From the NCBI RefSeq assembly GCF_042655385.1, contig NZ_JBHSMA010000001.1, forward strand, positions 372,001 to 436,000: 64,000 nt of DNA, in the 5' to 3' direction. The notes beneath the pieces are model-generated. The model saw only the letters and a list, made by a program, of their open reading frames with translations, searched no databases and was not told where the DNA came from. The number at the start of each line of letters is the position of its first letter. Within the stretch, counting starts at the first letter, position 1. This DNA comes from Larkinella bovis. GTDB lineage: Bacteria > Bacteroidota > Bacteroidia > Cytophagales > Spirosomataceae. Shown piece after piece: positions 25,898-34,531 of the stretch. Position numbers and translations under genes: made by a program.

Positions 25898-27463
25898 TTA
25901 AGGAGCGTCGCCAATGGAAATATGCGCTTGAGCCAGGGCGGTAATGGTGGTATACGAATCCTTCGGATTGGGCGAAACCACACAAATGACCGAGACGCGG
26001 GTTCTGGGCGGATACGTCAGATTTTGCCAGGAGTTGTCATCGATGTACCAATCCCCGCCATCTATATGCACGCCGCGCTTCTGGCCGCCCGGCGTCGAAT
26101 ACGTTGCACTATCCGTGATTTTCGCCCGTTGGACGCCTTCAACCGTAACCCAACTCACCGCCAGGTTCATCACGTTTCGATTCGATGCCATGATGGTGGT
26201 TTCGACGGCTCCACCCATGCCCGGACCATCCCCTTCCTCGGATTCCCCGCCACTGCCCGGATCGGGATCAGGATCGGGACCGGGACCGGGATCGGGAATT
26301 ACCGGGTCAAAATTCACCGGCGTAATTCCGGCGTCGCCAGTCGGCGTAAAATTGTAGGTGAATACAGAGGTCGGATGACTGGGCCACCACAAAGCCAGTT
26401 GGTAGGCCGTGTCCTTCAGGATGCCTGCCGTCCCTAAAACGCCCGGATTCAACCGGATCACCCACCCATACGGCGGATTGTACGGGTTGGATTTGGCGGC
26501 ATAGAACGCATTCGGCTTCCACCCGTTGCCGCCCGTAGGTGCAGTAGGATCGTTCAACTTCGTGATCCGGTAATAAGGGCGCTCCGGCGAGTTGACGTAA
26601 GCACTATGCTCATGCGTTAGTTCCAGACGGGAGAACGCCAATCCAACCAGGTGGGCAGGCTTCACGTTGGTTTCTACGACCGCTGGAGCGTTCCGCAAAT
26701 CAATGGCGGTAATGCCGCCCGTTGACTCAGGAAACACGACATTTTCAATGCGGTACACTTCTGCTTCGTTCGCACGGCGGCACACCTTGACGGTGTAGGA
26801 TACGCCTGACAAGATGCCATCGACGCCAAGCTCTTCCGGGTTTAACCGGGCTACGTAGTTCCACGGATCGGTATAGGTTTCCGGCAGCGCCATTGCCCAG
26901 GTCTTAGCCTCCCAGTCATCGCCCCCGGTGGGTTGCGGGTTGGTAGGCCGTTCAATCCACCACTTGATTTGATCCTTAACATGGAAATACAGGCTGGACT
27001 GGTGGTTGCTGGTTCGACCAATACCCAACCCATAGAACCAGTCAGGCCGGTTGGTCGTTTCGACAATTGTAATATCCACCTTCCAGCTCACCTCGGAAGC
27101 CGCTACAATTTTATACCGTTTGCTGGTCAGGTGATGGCGTTCCAGAACTTCAATGAGCTTGCCTGTCGTAGCCAAATCAGGAGTAGAACCGTCTGGAATC
27201 ACGACCTGAAAATCGACCGTGCTGAAGTTCCCATCAACGATGTAGATTTCATTGCTCAGTCCGATAGCCTGATTCAGCAGGTGACGCAAAATGGCTGTTT
27301 GGCCGCTAGCGGTTGCCCTGGGCAAAAACGATTCCTGCAAGGCGTCCAAATAGGCCCAGACGGTCAGGATCGGCGTAAACAGCATCCGGGTCAACGCAAT
27401 TTTCAACGGCGTTCGGCTGCTCGGCGGTAACGCCTGACGGATGTAGGAAATCAAATCAAGCAT
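25898..27463 (-). CDS. Phage tail protein with two internal repeat modules and an acidic Pro/Gly linker
   Basis: A 521-residue protein that overlaps the baseplate J gene by 8 bases. The N-terminal part (about 1-125) has the helical character of proteins that follow J in Mu-like clusters (gp48-like position). The middle holds two related modules of about 80 residues: VARLNPEELGVDGILSG matches VIRLNPGVLGTAGILKD. A linker of repeated Asp-Pro-Gly (PDPGPGPDPDPDPGSGG) precedes a C-terminal beta domain. Likely a distal baseplate or fibre-connector protein. Confidence 0.7.
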   Translation of the reverse strand: MLDLISYIRQALPPSSRTPLKIALTRMLFTPILTVWAYLDALQESFLPRATASGQTAILRHLLNQAIGLSNEIYIVDGNFSTVDFQVVIPDGSTPDLATTGKLIEVLERHHLTSKRYKIVAASEVSWKVDITIVETTNRPDWFYGLGIGRTSNHQSSLYFHVKDQIKWWIERPTNPQPTGGDDWEAKTWAMALPETYTDPWNYVARLNPEELGVDGILSGVSYTVKVCRRANEAEVYRIENVVFPESTGGITAIDLRNAPAVVETNVKPAHLVGLAFSRLELTHEHSAYVNSPERPYYRITKLNDPTAPTGGNGWKPNAFYAAKSNPYNPPYGWVIRLNPGVLGTAGILKDTAYQLALWWPSHPTSVFTYNFTPTGDAGITPVNFDPVIPDPGPGPDPDPDPGSGGESEEGDGPGMGGAVETTIMASNRNVMNLAVSWVTVEGVQRAKITDSATYSTPGGQKRGVHIDGGDWYIDDNSWQNLTYPPRTRVSVICVVSPNPKDSYTTITALAQAHISIGDAP

Positions 27464-28265
27464 AGGTGATGGTTGAATCTTTCAAGACCATGTGGCCGGC
27501 ACGAGTCAGGAATTGACGTTCGAAGGCCGTCCAGGAGCCGGTTTCGGAAGGACGTTGGAAGGATTGCTTCACAACGAAGTCCTTGACCCCCTTCTGGGCC
27601 TGCATGTAATCCGTTAAGGCCGTCCAGGAAAATACTGCATCGAACGGCAGCGCCCGTAAATAGGCCGCAATCGCATCGGCTACCGGATAGGTTCCGGGAG
27701 CGGTCAGCGATTCGCCGTTTGGTTTCATGACCTGTGGATCGACCTTGGCGACACAGACCAGCTTCAACTCGTCGGCATCCAGCGAAACCACGTCCAGCGC
27801 AACCCCGGCAAATTTCACTTCCCGCATGTACTGTTTCAACGCGGCCAGTTCGGCGGGGTATAGAGCGGTTAACGTGTTGCCCGGCCCTTGCTTGACGGCT
27901 TTCACGGCCAAGCGCCCCGAAACCGGATCTTCTGTTACGGCGGCTTGCTTGATGATTTGCTTGGCCGGGTCGATGGTGGCATACGTTACCTGGGCACCGC
28001 GCACAATCACCGCATCCCCGAATTGAAAGGCGAAGACCTGCCGCTGATACCAGGTCAAATCGCCAATGGTTTTTTCTGCCAACAGGGCTTCAACCTTCGC
28101 CTTGTAATCATCGACCGTTTTCTCAACCAGTTGCACCAGTAGTGCCCACATGCGTTTAAGCAGTCGGTAAAAGGCTACCTGGCTGGATGAATCCAGTGTT
28201 GCCAGTTCCGGGATCGATGCCTGAGTTGCATCGATTTCCGCCATGATTTCTTCTGTTGTTCTCAT
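27456..28265 (-). CDS. Baseplate J-like protein
   Basis: A 269-residue protein with the layout of a short Bacteroidota baseplate J (Mu gp47/P2 J equivalent). It has a helical N-terminus (RLLKRMWALLVQLVEKTVDDY), a central strand-rich core (VVSLDADELKLVCVAKVD, YPVADAIAAYLRALPFDA) and a C-terminal FVVKQSF segment. J proteins form the baseplate wedge with gpW. Support comes from neighbours: LysM-like gpX and gpW/gp25 genes lie immediately upstream. Without a search the assignment is from layout and context. Confidence 0.72.
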   Translation of the reverse strand: MRTTEEIMAEIDATQASIPELATLDSSSQVAFYRLLKRMWALLVQLVEKTVDDYKAKVEALLAEKTIGDLTWYQRQVFAFQFGDAVIVRGAQVTYATIDPAKQIIKQAAVTEDPVSGRLAVKAVKQGPGNTLTALYPAELAALKQYMREVKFAGVALDVVSLDADELKLVCVAKVDPQVMKPNGESLTAPGTYPVADAIAAYLRALPFDAVFSWTALTDYMQAQKGVKDFVVKQSFQRPSETGSWTAFERQFLTRAGHMVLKDSTITYA

Positions 28266-28271
28266 GTTGGG

Positions 28272-28553
28272 TTATTGAATTGTGTACTCATCAAACCACC
28301 AGTACCCGACGCCTTCCGGCTGATCGTCTTTCGTAATGGTGGCAAAGGGGGCAAATTCCTGTAGATAGGCTTGATACCGGAAATTCACGGTTTCGGGTCG
28401 GACCACAAGGACTTGCCCGGCACGGAGCCGATCCGTAGCCCCGTAAACCATTGGATTGTCTTCAATGAGCCAGTGAACGCCTTCGACATCGCCGTATACT
28501 TCCACCGCAATGTCCAGGAGGGACTGACCGGCTTTCACCACATAGTTATTCAT
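28272..28553 (-). CDS. LysM-like tail protein (gpX-like)
   Basis: A 93-residue protein, YVVKAGQSLLDIAVEVYGDVEG with RLRAGQVLVV, a single LysM-like fold as in the small tail protein X of contractile phages. The ATG at 28553 is preferred to a TTG four codons upstream. It overlaps the gpW-like gene by 8 bases. In related phages this protein binds the hub and links tape measure, tube and baseplate. Confidence 0.75.
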   Translation of the reverse strand: MNNYVVKAGQSLLDIAVEVYGDVEGVHWLIEDNPMVYGATDRLRAGQVLVVRPETVNFRYQAYLQEFAPFATITKDDQPEGVGYWWFDEYTIQ

Positions 28554-28836
28554 AGCGGGCCACAATGGTAATAGTGTCAGGCTCCAGCAATACGTTTTCC
28601 ACGCGGTTGCCGTCGCGCTCCAGTTCTACCCGGATTGAACGGGTTAAGCCCGGCGCACCACCTTCGTCCAGCAGGTATTTGGACAGCCCAACCCCGATCA
28701 GCGGATCAAAATGGTTCCACGCCTTATGGAAAATCACAATATCCTCGTGATGCTTGTCGGTGGCGTCACCTACCACCAGATCACCATTTCGAAGGAGCAA
28801 ATCCCCGGTTTCGGGATCGTGCAGAAAATCATTCAT
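28546..28836 (-). CDS. GPW/gp25-like baseplate wedge protein
   Basis: A 96-residue protein starting MNDFLHDPETGDLLLRNGD. The small alpha/beta composition, the segment DKHHEDIVIFHKAWN and the C-terminus match the gp25-like lysozyme-fold wedge proteins (Mu gp46 position). I moved the start to the ATG at 28836; the longer frame upstream overlaps the DUF1353-like gene in another frame. It overlaps that gene by 8 bases. Confidence 0.75.
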   Translation of the reverse strand: MNDFLHDPETGDLLLRNGDLVVGDATDKHHEDIVIFHKAWNHFDPLIGVGLSKYLLDEGGAPGLTRSIRVELERDGNRVENVLLEPDTITIVARYE

Positions 28837-29296
28837 AGGTGATGGGGTTATCCTGATTCCGGTCCAGATTGGGCGCTTCAACAAGGTCCCACTGCCGCTT
28901 GCCGAACCAGCGCACCGCCCGGTACATGATCCGGTTGCGGAACTTTCGATCTGGTTCATACCGATCCAGCAACGCAAGGAAAATATCGTCAGCCCGTTTT
29001 CTAGCCGCTTTGTGCCCCAGGGTATCGGCCATGTCCTGATTATCATAAAGCCAGTCATGCACGGTAGCGGCTATGGATGTGGCTGGCCCTTGCGTCGGAA
29101 TGATCGGTTGAGCGATGCCAGGCACAGACGCGAAATTGGTGGTATAGCCTTTTGGAATGCGTAGCCAACGGTTCCACGGGGCCGGTAACAGAATCCTTAT
29201 GCTTCGGGTCAGCTTCCACAAATAAGGCTGTTTACGGTTGCCGATGTATTCGGCAGAAATAACCGGAGCTTCGTCTGTGGCTATTTTTTCAAACAT
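28829..29296 (-). CDS. DUF1353 family phage protein
   Basis: A 155-residue protein with the DUF1353 pattern IPKGYTTNFASVPGIAQP, followed by AATVHDWLYDN and a downstream helical region with RADDIFLALL. The family is common in tail clusters and prophages; its biochemical role is not established, though the conserved His-Asp region suggests an enzyme-like pocket. It sits between spike and wedge genes. Confidence 0.82.
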   Translation of the reverse strand: MFEKIATDEAPVISAEYIGNRKQPYLWKLTRSIRILLPAPWNRWLRIPKGYTTNFASVPGIAQPIIPTQGPATSIAATVHDWLYDNQDMADTLGHKAARKRADDIFLALLDRYEPDRKFRNRIMYRAVRWFGKRQWDLVEAPNLDRNQDNPITYE

Positions 29297-29298
29297 GA

Positions 29299-29943
29299 TT
29301 ACTGGAGTAGCTGGTTAACTTTGGTTTCAACCTGGGTAATGCTGGTGAGAGTAGCGGGGAAGACGGCGGCAGAAGGGCTACCAGCCGGGCCGCAAACCAC
29401 CTGAAAAGATTTGAGGAGCGTAGTCAGCCCAGTGAACAGGTCTTTCAGATTGACCCCGGCATTCTTAACCGTCACCTTGCCCGACTTAAGGGACAATTCG
29501 GTTTGATCCTGCTTGATGGTTGCCCCATCATCCAAGGTTAGTTCGACATCCCCTTTCTTCAGCACTGCCTTATCCGTCAGCGTCACCTCGATGTCGTCGG
29601 TTTTCAGGGTGGCTCCGGCCTGGTCGATCTGGAGCGTTACGCCCTCGATGACGACCGCTATTGCATCGACTTCTGAGAACTGACAGACAAAGAGGTTGCT
29701 GATTTCATTTTCAATGCAGCCGACGTAAACGAAAGAGCCGACACGGGGTGTGAGTAGAATTCCTTCGCTGGCTTCGTCATCCGCCCGGAGCTTCACGCCC
29801 TCCAAATCCACCAGGTCTGTGCCGATAATGTCCACCGTGCAGGTGGTACCACCTACCGCTTTTACCACGGCAGGCCATACCTGAACAATTGGCGTGCCGT
29901 TTAGCCCCCGCAATGCCTGAAGAATTTCGGCGTTCTTTCCCAT
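29299..29943 (-). CDS. Baseplate assembly protein V / tail spike
   Basis: A 214-residue protein with an N-terminal OB-like domain (about 15-90; WPAVVKAVGGTTCTVDIIG, LLTPRVGSFVYVGCI). A run of regular beta repeats follows (LQIDQAGATLKTDDIEVTL, LKKGDVELTLDDGATIKQD, LSLKSGKVTVKNAG), the beta-helix of a membrane-piercing spike. It ends with a helical tail. This corresponds to P2 gpV/Mu gp45, which punctures the outer membrane at infection. Confidence 0.82.
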   Translation of the reverse strand: MGKNAEILQALRGLNGTPIVQVWPAVVKAVGGTTCTVDIIGTDLVDLEGVKLRADDEASEGILLTPRVGSFVYVGCIENEISNLFVCQFSEVDAIAVVIEGVTLQIDQAGATLKTDDIEVTLTDKAVLKKGDVELTLDDGATIKQDQTELSLKSGKVTVKNAGVNLKDLFTGLTTLLKSFQVVCGPAGSPSAAVFPATLTSITQVETKVNQLLQ

Positions 29944-30000
29944 AGAAAATTTGGAGATCCGTTCCGGTCGTCAGCTCGTTTTGGTCATCCGGACGAAATT

Positions 30001-31059
30001 TTATGAAACCTTCACACCCAGAGTGACCGTTCGACGGCCCCCGCTGGCGGAGAATTCGGTTTTAACGGCGTTTACGTAGTAGCTCCCTTCCCGCTCTTTA
30101 TAATCCGGGTCGATGACTTTGGCAGTGTAACCGGTTGCGCAGATCGGCAGGAGCCACCCTTTGACTGACCCTTTGTAGCCGTCATAACTCAGGTGTTTCA
30201 GTTCTTCTTTAGCAATTGTCTCCAGACTGGCTTTATCCGAAATCGTTGGACGCTGGAACGTCCGAACATCACCGCCCTTTTCGCCTACCTCGACCTCGAT
30301 GTTTGCCCCTTTCTTCGTTCGACCAATAACCTTCACCAATACCTTCGTATCCTCCTTTTTGACGTATTGCAGGTCAGAAGATTCTTCTAAATTGCGGGTA
30401 AAATCATAGGTAACTGAACCGGTTTTTTCGGTATACTTTAAATGACAATGCAACTCATTCTCTTTTGCGTAAATGGCTAAACCGGTTTCCTGCTTGAGTT
30501 TGTCCAGAACCTGAAACCCGTTCGCCCGGAGAATGGTAAACTTGTCGAATTGCAACCCTTTCATGTCCGTTACGACCTTGAATTGCTGATTGGGTGATAG
30601 TTGCTTATTCAACTCATCGACCACGTACTGAAGAATTTCGACCACGTTTGTTTTGGCAAAAGTCTTATCCTTTATATCCTTTCGGGTCAGGAAAATAGCA
30701 TCTTCAAACTCCAGCTTCATCGGCGTGTTGGGGTAAATCGCCCGGAGGTAGCCCACAAACTCGGTACTTAAATTGCCATCATAACCCAGCTTTACCGCCA
30801 CTTTATCACCTCGCTTGATTTTGTCTTCGATCTGGTACGCCTTATTGCGGATCATACCGGGCAGGGTAATCGTGCAGGTATCGACCAGGGCATCAACGGA
30901 TGATTCGACAGTGACGGATTCAATGCCTTTCAGGGTCACATTCCCGATTTCGATTTCATAATCCATTCGGAACATTTCGCGGTCTGGTTTTGCAATGACT
31001 GTGGTAATTGAGCTAATAGTTAGGGCCAACAACAGCCCAATGGATTGAAGCGTTTTCAT
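30001..31059 (-). CDS. Baseplate hub protein (late control D-like) with an apparent signal peptide
   Basis: A 352-residue protein whose body (from about residue 32: MDYEIEIGNVTLKGIESV, IKRGDKVAVKLGYDG, FVGYLRAIYP) looks like the gpD/Mu gp44 hub that carries the spike. The frame begins with 28 residues resembling a signal peptide (MKTLQSIGLLLALTISSITT, then VIAKPD), unexpected for a cytoplasmically assembled virion protein. Starts at 30975 or 30966 would remove it but leave a 109-base gap in an otherwise tight operon; the 31059 start leaves 25 bases. Confidence 0.72.
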   Translation of the reverse strand: MKTLQSIGLLLALTISSITTVIAKPDREMFRMDYEIEIGNVTLKGIESVTVESSVDALVDTCTITLPGMIRNKAYQIEDKIKRGDKVAVKLGYDGNLSTEFVGYLRAIYPNTPMKLEFEDAIFLTRKDIKDKTFAKTNVVEILQYVVDELNKQLSPNQQFKVVTDMKGLQFDKFTILRANGFQVLDKLKQETGLAIYAKENELHCHLKYTEKTGSVTYDFTRNLEESSDLQYVKKEDTKVLVKVIGRTKKGANIEVEVGEKGGDVRTFQRPTISDKASLETIAKEELKHLSYDGYKGSVKGWLLPICATGYTAKVIDPDYKEREGSYYVNAVKTEFSASGGRRTVTLGVKVS

Positions 31060-31084
31060 GGTTTGTACGGGGGTTATGGTGAAA

Positions 31085-31585
31085 CTAAATCAATTCAAAG
31101 TCTTGATCGGAATAGCCCGAAATCTGGAAGTATTGATTTTTCAGCCCCGACGTTTCCGGTAACTCCCACTCTTCGGGAGCAAAAAGAGTTACGCCCATGA
31201 TGTCAGTCAGCTTGCAGGAAATGGTCAGGCTTTGTTTGGCCTCAAGTAGTTGCTTTAAGGTTGATAGGTTGGACTCGGGCATTTCGCCCTCCACAGACGA
31301 CATGAATATGCCACGGATTCGGATAGTATAATCGTCCTGGCTCCATATCTCTTTGACCGATCCTATCCCTTTCTTTTTGCTGATATTGCGTCGAACGATG
31401 ATATTCCGTCCTCGCATACTTATCAGCGGCTCAATGGGAAGAGTCCAAAGGTCGGAGCCATCACGTTTTAACCCTAACCTGAGAGGCATTTGCATCGTCA
31501 CCCCCGTATTTTGAACCGTTGCCTTATCGGGCAACTGGTTCGTAGTCGGAATGACAAAGGGCAAATCAGTTCGAATTTTCGCCAT
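31085..31585 (-). CDS. DUF6046-like phage tail protein
   Basis: A 166-residue protein (LWTLPIEPLISMRGRNIIV, GSVKEIWSQDDYTIRIRGI), resembling the DUF6046 proteins that lie between tape measure and hub in Bacteroidota contractile phages. Its position corresponds to Mu gp43, a baseplate/hub linker. It overlaps the tape-measure stop by one base. The family name is from memory and moderately certain; the role is inferred from position. Confidence 0.65.
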   Translation of the reverse strand: MAKIRTDLPFVIPTTNQLPDKATVQNTGVTMQMPLRLGLKRDGSDLWTLPIEPLISMRGRNIIVRRNISKKKGIGSVKEIWSQDDYTIRIRGIFMSSVEGEMPESNLSTLKQLLEAKQSLTISCKLTDIMGVTLFAPEEWELPETSGLKNQYFQISGYSDQDFELI

Positions 31586-33450
31586 TACGGAATTGCAACA
31601 GAATTGGCACTATTCAATACTCGGAGAAGCATGTCCTTCATGGTTTCCTCCAACTCTTCTACGCCCTCCTGGAAATGATTGACGTGGATTTCTGACTTTT
31701 CAATCAGCTTGTTGATGGTGATGTTGATGGTGCTGGATTTGGACCCGCCAACGGTCGAAGAAAGGCCAGCCGCTTTGTCCAGGTCTTTCCCATCTGCGCC
31801 GGACGCGCCGGGAGCCGTTCCGTTAGCAGAGAGGCCCGGTGCGCCTGTCTTCTTGTTCGCTTTCGCCTGTTGAGCGGCCAATGTTTTTGCCAGCTTCTCG
31901 GCGTTGATTTTCTTTTCGGCATTGGCTAATCCTTCATTCCATCCATTTGCCAGCGCCTGACCAACACCCGAAAAGTCACCTTTTTTCAGCGCATCCCAGG
32001 CTTTCCCCAGATTGCCGAAAACCGACTTTCCGACCTCCCAAAGATGAATCAGGCTATGGCGAAACCAGTCCACATTATCGTAAGCCCATTTTAACCCAAC
32101 CACCAATGCACCCAGAGCGACGATCCAAACCGTAAGCGGATTTGAAGTCATGAAGATGGTCAGGGCATTCATGGCAACTTTTAGGTAGCCAAGCATTTTG
32201 AAGACAGCTATACCCGCTAAATAAAGCTGACCTAAAGGCGTTGTGAATGCGGATACCACATAAGCCAGGGCGTTGATTGCACCTGCCAGAATATTGATAA
32301 TCTTAGTGGCTGTATCGCCCTCGCCGCCAATGCCACTGAGCAGGGATAGAATCATCTTTCCGGTATCCCAGAGCGGCCTGAAGGCGGAAAGGAGTTTCCC
32401 GAATGCCTCTTCTACCGGCCCGAAGTTGTCCAGAATCTTAGTTCCAAAATCGAACAATTTGCCCAGCATCGGATTGAGCTTTTCGCCCCATTGCTGTAAC
32501 TTATATTCAAAGGAACCCGTGAACGTGGACCATTTCCCTTCCGCTGTTTTGGAAATCTTATCCAGCATCCCGGCAAAAATGCCGTCCCCGCTGGACATTG
32601 TATGGAGAGCCTTTTCCAGATCAGCGTACTTGATTTGGTGCTTTTCGGCCTTCTTGAATAGCTCTTCACCATTGACACCCATTTGCTTTTTAAGCACGTC
32701 CATTAAGGGCGTTCCGCCAAACTCCTGGTGAAGCTCTCCACCATCGACAAAACCCTTTTGCTTGATTTTGCTGACGGCAGCAATTAATTCGCCGTAATTT
32801 TTACCGGAACCCGCCGAAACATTCCCGATGTCGGTCATAAGGGGCACAATCTTATTGACATCGAAACCAGCGGCCAGCATCGTGCGGCCACCCTCCATAA
32901 TTTCGGAGTTCGTGAAGGGGGTCACATTAGCGAATTGATTCAGGCTTGCATAGAGCGGTTCGGCTTGGGCACCGGCAAACTGCTCATAAGCGAGTTTGGT
33001 GCTTTCGGCTTTCATACCCTGCCCCAATACACTGCCAACACCGGCCACCATTGCCCCGCCTAAAATCAACCCCTTTAGCCCGCCCAGTAAGCCACCCGAA
33101 CCGCCACTACCGGCGCTGCTTCGGCCCAACTGCTGCATTTTGTCCATGCGCCGTTCCAGAGATTCAATTTCCCGGTTGGCCTTGCGGATTTCACCCGTAC
33201 CCACCATCAGATCACGCCTTTTGGTGAGTTCGTCCAGCTTCCCCCGGAGCGAGTCAATGGACTGTCCTTCTTTAGTAAAGTTGAGCTTCCGTTTTAGTTG
33301 ATCGACCGTTTGAGCCACCCGGCTAAAACCCGATTGAAACCGCTGGGTCAGCCGCTGCATGGTGGACATAGTGCCACTGTATTGCTGCGATAAACGCAGT
33401 AAAGCAGGTGACATCAGGTCTTGCAGGCGTATGATAAAATCGTAGTTCAC
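31585..33450 (-). CDS. Tail tape measure protein
   Basis: A 621-residue protein with the tape-measure layout. The N-terminus is a coiled coil (about 30-105). A TMP domain follows (FAGAQAEPLYASLNQFANVT, GSGKNYGELIAAVSKIKQKG, GGELHQEFGGTPLMDVLKKQ). Hydrophobic helices lie at about 115-140 and 375-450, and the C-terminus is an Ala/Gly-rich tail ending in a helical segment. The start is GTG and overlaps the TGA of the frameshift extension (GTGA). The protein sets tail length and is ejected into the host. Confidence 0.88.
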   Translation of the reverse strand: MNYDFIIRLQDLMSPALLRLSQQYSGTMSTMQRLTQRFQSGFSRVAQTVDQLKRKLNFTKEGQSIDSLRGKLDELTKRRDLMVGTGEIRKANREIESLERRMDKMQQLGRSSAGSGGSGGLLGGLKGLILGGAMVAGVGSVLGQGMKAESTKLAYEQFAGAQAEPLYASLNQFANVTPFTNSEIMEGGRTMLAAGFDVNKIVPLMTDIGNVSAGSGKNYGELIAAVSKIKQKGFVDGGELHQEFGGTPLMDVLKKQMGVNGEELFKKAEKHQIKYADLEKALHTMSSGDGIFAGMLDKISKTAEGKWSTFTGSFEYKLQQWGEKLNPMLGKLFDFGTKILDNFGPVEEAFGKLLSAFRPLWDTGKMILSLLSGIGGEGDTATKIINILAGAINALAYVVSAFTTPLGQLYLAGIAVFKMLGYLKVAMNALTIFMTSNPLTVWIVALGALVVGLKWAYDNVDWFRHSLIHLWEVGKSVFGNLGKAWDALKKGDFSGVGQALANGWNEGLANAEKKINAEKLAKTLAAQQAKANKKTGAPGLSANGTAPGASGADGKDLDKAAGLSSTVGGSKSSTINITINKLIEKSEIHVNHFQEGVEELEETMKDMLLRVLNSANSVAIP

Positions 33451-33629
33451 GAGTCTGTTTTTTGGGGTTTGGTCTTCAGCATCAGGTATTGAGCTTCCCG
33501 CCAGATACGGGCGAAATCGCCTGGTTCCAGATCATACGGCTCAATGGAAGGGAAGAAGTAGCGAATCCAGGAGGACATTACCCGGAAACTGTCAGAATCC
33601 TCAATTTCCGGGAAGTCCTCCTCTAAACT
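33447..33629 (-). CDS. Frameshift-only C-terminal extension of the tail assembly chaperone (GT-like product)
   Basis: A 60-codon frame with no start of its own is continuous with the upstream chaperone if ribosomes slip -1 at the heptamer A-AAA-AAA (33629-33635). It then reads KSLEEDFPEIEDSDSF, then SWIRYFFPSIEPYDL and DFARIWREAQYLML, and stops at 33447-33449 overlapping the tape-measure start. A short product and an extended -1 product placed directly before the tape measure is the well-known lambda G/GT and Mu gp41/42 arrangement. The joined product would be 188 residues. Confidence 0.8.
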   Translation of the reverse strand, partial: SLEEDFPEIEDSDSFRVMSSWIRYFFPSIEPYDLEPGDFARIWREAQYLMLKTKPQKTDS

Positions 33630-34012
33630 TTTTTTAGCTGTGCCTGACGAATTTCCAGCAATTCAATACACTGAAGGGCACCCGCCGTGAACATACCAGG
33701 CTCATCGATCACGCGTCGATCCCCGGCCACAAAGCAGCTTTTCAGGATTACTTTGCCAGCTTCAATCATTTGCGGCATCTTCGACATCGCGTAATTGATT
33801 TCCTTGCTGGTCGGTTTGCGGATATAGGCCACGACTCCGTTTTCAATCTCTTCCTCATTGGTAGTTGGCACCATGTAGGGGTCATGCTTGACCACTTCAT
33901 CAGCAACAACCACCCTGAAAATTTCGCCATGCTTTTCTTTTAAAGCATTCAGATCGATAGCAGCGACGGTAGTTTGGACTTCTTTGGTAGTTTGGACTTC
34001 TTTCGTATTCAT
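33623..34012 (-). CDS. Tail assembly chaperone, short form (G-like)
   Basis: A 129-residue protein (LNALKEKHGEIFRVVVADE, VAYIRKPTSKEINYAMSKMP, GALQCIELLEIRQAQ) upstream of the tape measure. The N-terminus contains a six-residue tandem repeat KEVQTT-KEVQTT, encoded by a matching 18-bp DNA duplication. The last codons form a slippery site that yields the extended form. Such chaperones coat the tape measure during tail assembly. Confidence 0.75.
   Translation of the reverse strand: MNTKEVQTTKEVQTTVAAIDLNALKEKHGEIFRVVVADEVVKHDPYMVPTTNEEEIENGVVAYIRKPTSKEINYAMSKMPQMIEAGKVILKSCFVAGDRRVIDEPGMFTAGALQCIELLEIRQAQLKKV
33629..33635 (-). promoter_or_regulatory. Slippery heptamer A AAA AAA for programmed -1 frameshifting
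   Basis: The chaperone reads CTA AAA AAA GTT TAG at its end. The A7 run fits the X-XXY-YYZ slippery rule, with the zero-frame stop one codon further on. The -1 frame stays open for 60 codons to the tape-measure start. Confidence 0.75.
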
Positions 34013-34014
34013 CG

Positions 34015-34042
34015 TTAAACGGCGTTTAAGTGGTATTTAAAT
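34015..34042. repeat. Dispersed TTTAAA dyad, before the tail chaperone
   Basis: TTAAAC-GGC-GTTTAA (34015-34029, perfect dyad) is followed by ATTTAAAT (34035-34042) in the gap between endolysin and chaperone genes. Confidence 0.6.
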
Positions 34043-34057
34043 GGGTTTATGGTTAAA

Positions 34058-34531
34058 CTATACCTCGAAATGAGGCCGGTCAACAAAACCATCATCGGCC
34101 TTGCCATTATGGTTGAAATCGCCACCCCAGATGACATTGGGGAATTTTTCGTGAATGATGGCTGCTGCCAACTCAAACAACCTGGGCGTGTAGTCCAGCT
34201 TCGTTGTACCAGGCACAACAAACGCGATGTCAAACGCCTGGGAGGGATACCGCTCATGCTTCGATTGGCCGGGCTTGGCCTTGGTAACAATCTGACGGTT
34301 GGCCTCTTCTGAGATCGGACCCATACCCGCACCCCGGCGCAACGAATTGACGATAGCTATCTTTTCCCGCCCCTGAGCGTAATAAGCCCGTTGCACGGCT
34401 GACGGCCTGAATACTTCCGTCAGGATGACTTTGGGCAGATTGGGGTAACGGATCGACCACTGTTTTTGCAGGTATAACCATGCCGGTTGAAGCTGAACAA
34501 CGGCATCCGAAATGTTACGGGTACTAGGCAT
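34058..34531 (-). CDS. M15 family peptidase endolysin (L-alanyl-D-glutamate / VanY-like)
   Basis: A 157-residue cell-wall hydrolase. The Zn-site pattern of M15 peptidases is visible: SKHERYPSQAFDIAF supplies His and Asp (SxHxxxxAxD), and the C-terminal WGGDF followed by DRPHFEV supplies the last His. Early residues (LTEVFRPSAVQRAYYAQG) match the substrate-groove strand. No signal peptide is present, so a holin or similar helper is expected; the next gene upstream encodes a membrane protein overlapping it by 8 bases. It lyses the host at the end of infection. Confidence 0.9.
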   Translation of the reverse strand: MPSTRNISDAVVQLQPAWLYLQKQWSIRYPNLPKVILTEVFRPSAVQRAYYAQGREKIAIVNSLRRGAGMGPISEEANRQIVTKAKPGQSKHERYPSQAFDIAFVVPGTTKLDYTPRLFELAAAIIHEKFPNVIWGGDFNHNGKADDGFVDRPHFEV

